Shown here piece after piece: positions 44,841-47,558 of a stretch of DNA of 47,558 bases. The translations under genes and the position numbers were made by a program. Every line of letters begins with the position of its first letter. The first letter of the stretch is position 1. This stretch comes from Gnetum montanum (lineage: Eukaryota; Streptophyta; Gnetopsida; Gnetales; Gnetaceae), in assembly GCA_015680685.1 (NCBI GenBank), contig MNCI01002137.1, positions 90,402 to 137,959 on the forward strand, written 5' to 3'. Under the pieces are notes generated by a model, which saw nothing but the letters and a program-made list of their open reading frames with translations, had not been told where the DNA came from and searched no databases.

Positions 44841-45177
44841 ACGAAGTCCAAGATGTGTATGGTTGATCAAGGAATCGGTTGCTCACCACACTTAGGCTAG
44901 ATTAGATTTCTTACCCTTTCCCTCATAGCTTAGCTTAGTTAATATTATTTTCCACTATCATCAGGAGTAGCGTTAGAATTAGAACACATCATACACCTCA
45001 TCTAGACTAAACCATACGTGACATATGAAAAACTAGTCTAGATGGGAAGACAGCGAACTGCGACCTAAGACTAACTATCTAGATGCCACAACTAGTCCAT
45101 CTGCAGAGTTTAACCAGATCGTGTGTGCGACGCTCGTTTTGTATGGTTGAGTGTAGGGGTACCTCGCCACTCATCAT

Positions 45178-45195
45178 TGGCACCGTTGCCGAGGA
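45178..45195 (+). other. Primer-binding site, tRNA-Asp
   Basis: TGGCACCGTTGCCGAGGA, one base after the LTR end. It matches the complement of plant tRNA-Asp (TGGCGCCGTTGCCGGGGA) at 16 of 18 positions, with two G-to-A changes. tRNA-Asp priming is typical of Athila-type elements. Confidence 0.9.
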
Positions 45196-45307
45196 TGGTG
45201 CTAGTTATCTAGATTAGTTAAATCATACAAGGTCGCTGTAAAGAACTTAATGATATATCTCTTAGAAAAGAAGAAATTATAAAAAGTCACATAAGTTCAC
45301 ACACAAC

Positions 45308-47293
45308 ATGTCTCTCCTACAAGATGATAATAACGCCACACCTAGTGAGGAAGTTCATTGGAGAACCAATGAGCTATATGACGATGAAGATTGGAGTATA
45401 CAACCTGAAGTGGGAGTTTCCTATAAGAATGAACAAAAACAATGTCATCACAATGCACAAAGACATAACTTACCCGATGACGATGAACCCCCACTGGCCA
45501 CTACAAGCATAACGCAAATACAAGAGGTTGTTCGAATCTCACGTAGGCATCGTAAAGAGAGTCGACTACCCAGGCTTGATTTAAACAACTTTCCTACATT
45601 TTCAGGAGGCTATGACTTAGATCCGCATCAACATTTACTAGCCTTCTACGATGCCTACACATGGAATAACATTGATAACAGTTGACAAAAACTGAAGCTC
45701 TTTCCTATGACACTCGTTGATCAAGCTAAAGTATGGTATAGATGGTTGAAACCAAATTCAATACGACGCTGGTCAACAATGGTAGAAGTTTTTAATGAAA
45801 AATATCAAACCTACGCAAGAGTGTCAGCCTTGAGGAAACAAATCCAAGGATGGAAACAAGAAAAACATGAACCCTTGGACATGGCCTTAGAAAGATATTA
45901 TTCACTGATAAACAATTGTCCAGGCCATGGGTTTTCCGAGGAAAGGCTAATGTACCATATCATTGATGGTCTACGTAATGAAACAAGAGAGACCTTAGGA
46001 ACGTATGCCCGAGGTCAACTATACAACCTACGAACCCATCAAATCCAAGAGCTTATTAAGCGGGTAGCAAAAGAAGAAGGAGAATTAGCTACATGGGAGA
46101 GTGTTGAAAAACATCAACGGGACCAAAATCACAATATTAACTCAACAAAGGTCCATGATCATAACAAGGAGAGATCAACAAATCTCAAGGTGGAAACAGC
46201 ATCTTTGTCAATACAACAATTGTTTGAAGAAGTCGAGGCAAAGATCAATAAGATGTTGGAATGGATGAATCAAAAGTGTGGAGAATATATCAACATCATT
46301 GGAGATAGAGTTTTAACAACCCAAGAAGTAGGGCGAAATCATAGACATTCGAAAAGAAGAAATGAAGGGACTAAGTGCTCAACTGCCAACCCTACATATG
46401 AATGCAACATATGCCTGTACGATCACCCCAAGGGCCAATGCCCCATATTGTTACATCTACATGAGCATTGGGGGAACACGTTACACCTAGAGTTCGTACA
46501 GAGATACTATGTTAGACCATAGTGGCAATAATCCCAGTCATGGGGGAGTCCACCCTTAGACTGGAGGCACCCTTCATATTATCTGAATCCAAACGCTTAT
46601 CATGTTCAACACCCTGTTTCTTCAACTGGGCCACCACACTTTATCTCATCACAACACCATTCTCCACAATACTATCAACCCATACCTCCAACACAACCAC
46701 CACCTTGTGCACCTTACATCCCTCCTAACTTTCAACATTCTTATCCTTTCCCTCCTTCCACAATTCCACCAACTATTCCTAAGGTGTTTGCGCCACCGCA
46801 ACCCACGAACAACACTTGTGCTGCTGCTACTAACAGTAGTGAAGAGCCTCAGCAACATTAAAGGTGTCCTTTCTTTAAACACGGCCGTAGGAAGGGACAA
46901 CATAACTTTGAGGCCACTGCATCTTCCAACCCAGCACAAGTCCAACAATGTGGTGCACCCTTACCTTCGAACCCAACGCCTCATGTAACTTCATCAGGGC
47001 CACCAACTAACACTCCAACAACCATAAGGCCCAATGAACACAACCATGGGAGGCATCATCCTAATCCTTGCATACCATCTAATGATTCTAAACATCATAG
47101 TGGGTCAACGCGTTATCCGAAAACTACATCGTATGAAGTGCCCCACTGTGTTTATTACAAAGTGTGTGAAATCCAAGGTGATACATATGGACCAGCTTCA
47201 ATATTTCCAATATGCAAGGATCCTCATTTTTCATTTATTAATCCTAGCCATACTCAATCGTTTAGTTATGAGGGGTATCCCCCATTTCAATAA
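45308..47293 (+). pseudogene. gag: Ty3/Gypsy gag of element F, four in-frame stops
   Basis: Structural gag protein of about 660 codons in one frame from ATG 45308 to TAA 47291-47293. Stops lie at 45683 (TGA), 46520 (TAG), 46529 (TAA) and 46859 (TAA), with no frameshift. Order: acidic N-terminus (about residues 1-90), retrotransposon-gag domain (LDLNNFPTFSGGYDLDPHQH, then LFPMTLVDQAKVWYRWLKP, LRKQIQGWKQEKHEPLD, HIIDGLRNETRETL), coiled-coil-like middle, zinc knuckle CNICLYDHPKGQC (C-x2-C-x3-H-x4-C, as in Athila/Tat gag), then a Pro/Gln/His-rich C-terminal third that extends to 47293. The long Pro-rich tail in the same frame shows that the stops are recent breaks, not the gag end. The start fits: 112 nt after the PBS, the first ATG in frame. 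Confidence 0.85.
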
Positions 47294-47558
47294 CAAGCAG
47301 GATTAATAAATAATTTTAATTTTCTTTAATTTTACAACTTTTTGTTTTCCAGTTTTTCATTTTTCAACTTTTTCTTTTATCTTTTTATGTGTTTGTCTTT
47401 TTTACTCTTTCTGTAAGTAATCTCGTCTATGAATAAAACACTCATGTGGATCATTGGTTGAGATGTGTTTTATGTTATTAAGTCATGAGTGATCAATTAT
47501 TTGAAACAGTGAGCCCACTACATCCACTCATCCACTCTATAAATAAAGAGGTTCTGTT
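47294..47558 (+). other. Post-gag sequence of F, no protease seen
   Basis: AT-rich and T-rich, without a coding trace. It holds AATAAA at 47432 and, near the end, CTATAAATAAAGAGG (47535-47549), which resembles the TATA region of LTR F (CTATAAATAAGAGG). It could be the beginning of another LTR, of a nested element or of F's own 3' side, or chance. The window ends too soon to tell. Confidence 0.35.

Larger units (their letters stand above)
44158..45176 (+). repeat. 5' LTR of element F
   Basis: It runs from TGATGAG to CTCATCA, perfect 7-bp inverted ends. U3 is short (about 180 bp): palindrome array, then TATA box 44302-44309. R would start near 44335 and end past the AATAAA at 44479-44484. U5 is long (about 670 bp) with tandem repeats. 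Besides the 44712-44840 array, blocks near 44567-44657 (GCGGTGTGAGTAC, GTGTGTACGGCTAGTTAAGG) recur near 44670 and 44852-44919. Confidence 0.9.
44158..47558 (+). mobile_element. Gypsy element F, 5' part, youngest of the family
   Basis: Plus-strand element of the TGATGAG lineage: 5' LTR 44158-45176, tRNA-Asp PBS, gag with only four in-frame stops and no frameshift. It has the highest GC and CpG content in the window, with intact CpG-rich palindromes, so it has suffered less C-to-T decay. It splits the integrase of copy B (flank GTTAC before 44158). The other LTR lies outside the window. No protease follows gag in the last 265 bases, so whether it carries pol is open. Confidence 0.85.

Noticed and set aside
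46649-46948. 99-codon minus-strand frame opposite gag of F
   Set aside because: It is the shadow of the Pro-rich gag tail; the plus-strand frame carries the gag continuity.

Overview
The window looks like nuclear DNA from a seed plant made almost entirely of old, nested LTR retrotransposons. It is AT-rich. Every coding trace I recognise belongs to a plant Ty3/Gypsy (Athila-like) or Ty1/Copia (SIRE-like) element, and nearly all are broken by stops and frameshifts. I found no host gene, rRNA, tRNA, CRISPR array or bacterial feature. The density of ancient, mutually diverged elements would suit a gymnosperm or another large plant genome, but that is inference and I cannot name the species.

One Gypsy lineage dominates. 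Its LTRs begin TGATGAG and end CTCATCA, and its primer-binding site matches plant tRNA-Asp. I call its copies D (gag 2261-3969, 5' LTR 4162-5011, minus), E (3' LTR 6464-7481, 3' ORF to 10478, minus), C (18487-22646, minus, internally deleted, with target-site duplications), A (3' LTR 23416-24298 up to a protease at 31722, minus), B (3' LTR 37704-38649 up to an integrase end at 44157, minus) and F (44158 to the window end, plus). Put together, they give the layout LTR - tRNA-Asp PBS - gag - protease - RT - integrase - about 2 kb spacer - long 3' ORF starting M(A/P)PKG, rich in apparent coiled coil - polypurine tract - LTR. The 3' ORF sits where Athila elements carry their env-like ORF and is present in four copies (A, B, C, E).

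A second family is Copia-like. A 6.3 kb element at 12032-18349 has two LTRs, a decayed tRNA-Met PBS, a UBN2-type gag and a second ORF, but no recognisable pol, so it resembles a non-autonomous gag-only (TR-GAG) element. A solo LTR of the same family, inverted, lies inside copy C at 20845-21913. Unrelated Copia RT fragments lie at 5453-6095. A further pair of long direct repeats (31868-about 33090 and 36330-about 37490) marks another element with no recognisable pol.

Nesting gives a relative order: the solo Copia LTR is younger than copy C, F is younger than B because it splits B's integrase, and the Copia element interrupts the spacer of E. The features most worth following are the conserved 3' ORF with a possible splice acceptor directly before its ATG, the fast-changing palindromic repeat arrays just upstream of the LTR TATA boxes, and a possible internal promoter in the Copia element that repeats the LTR motif array in front of its second ORF.
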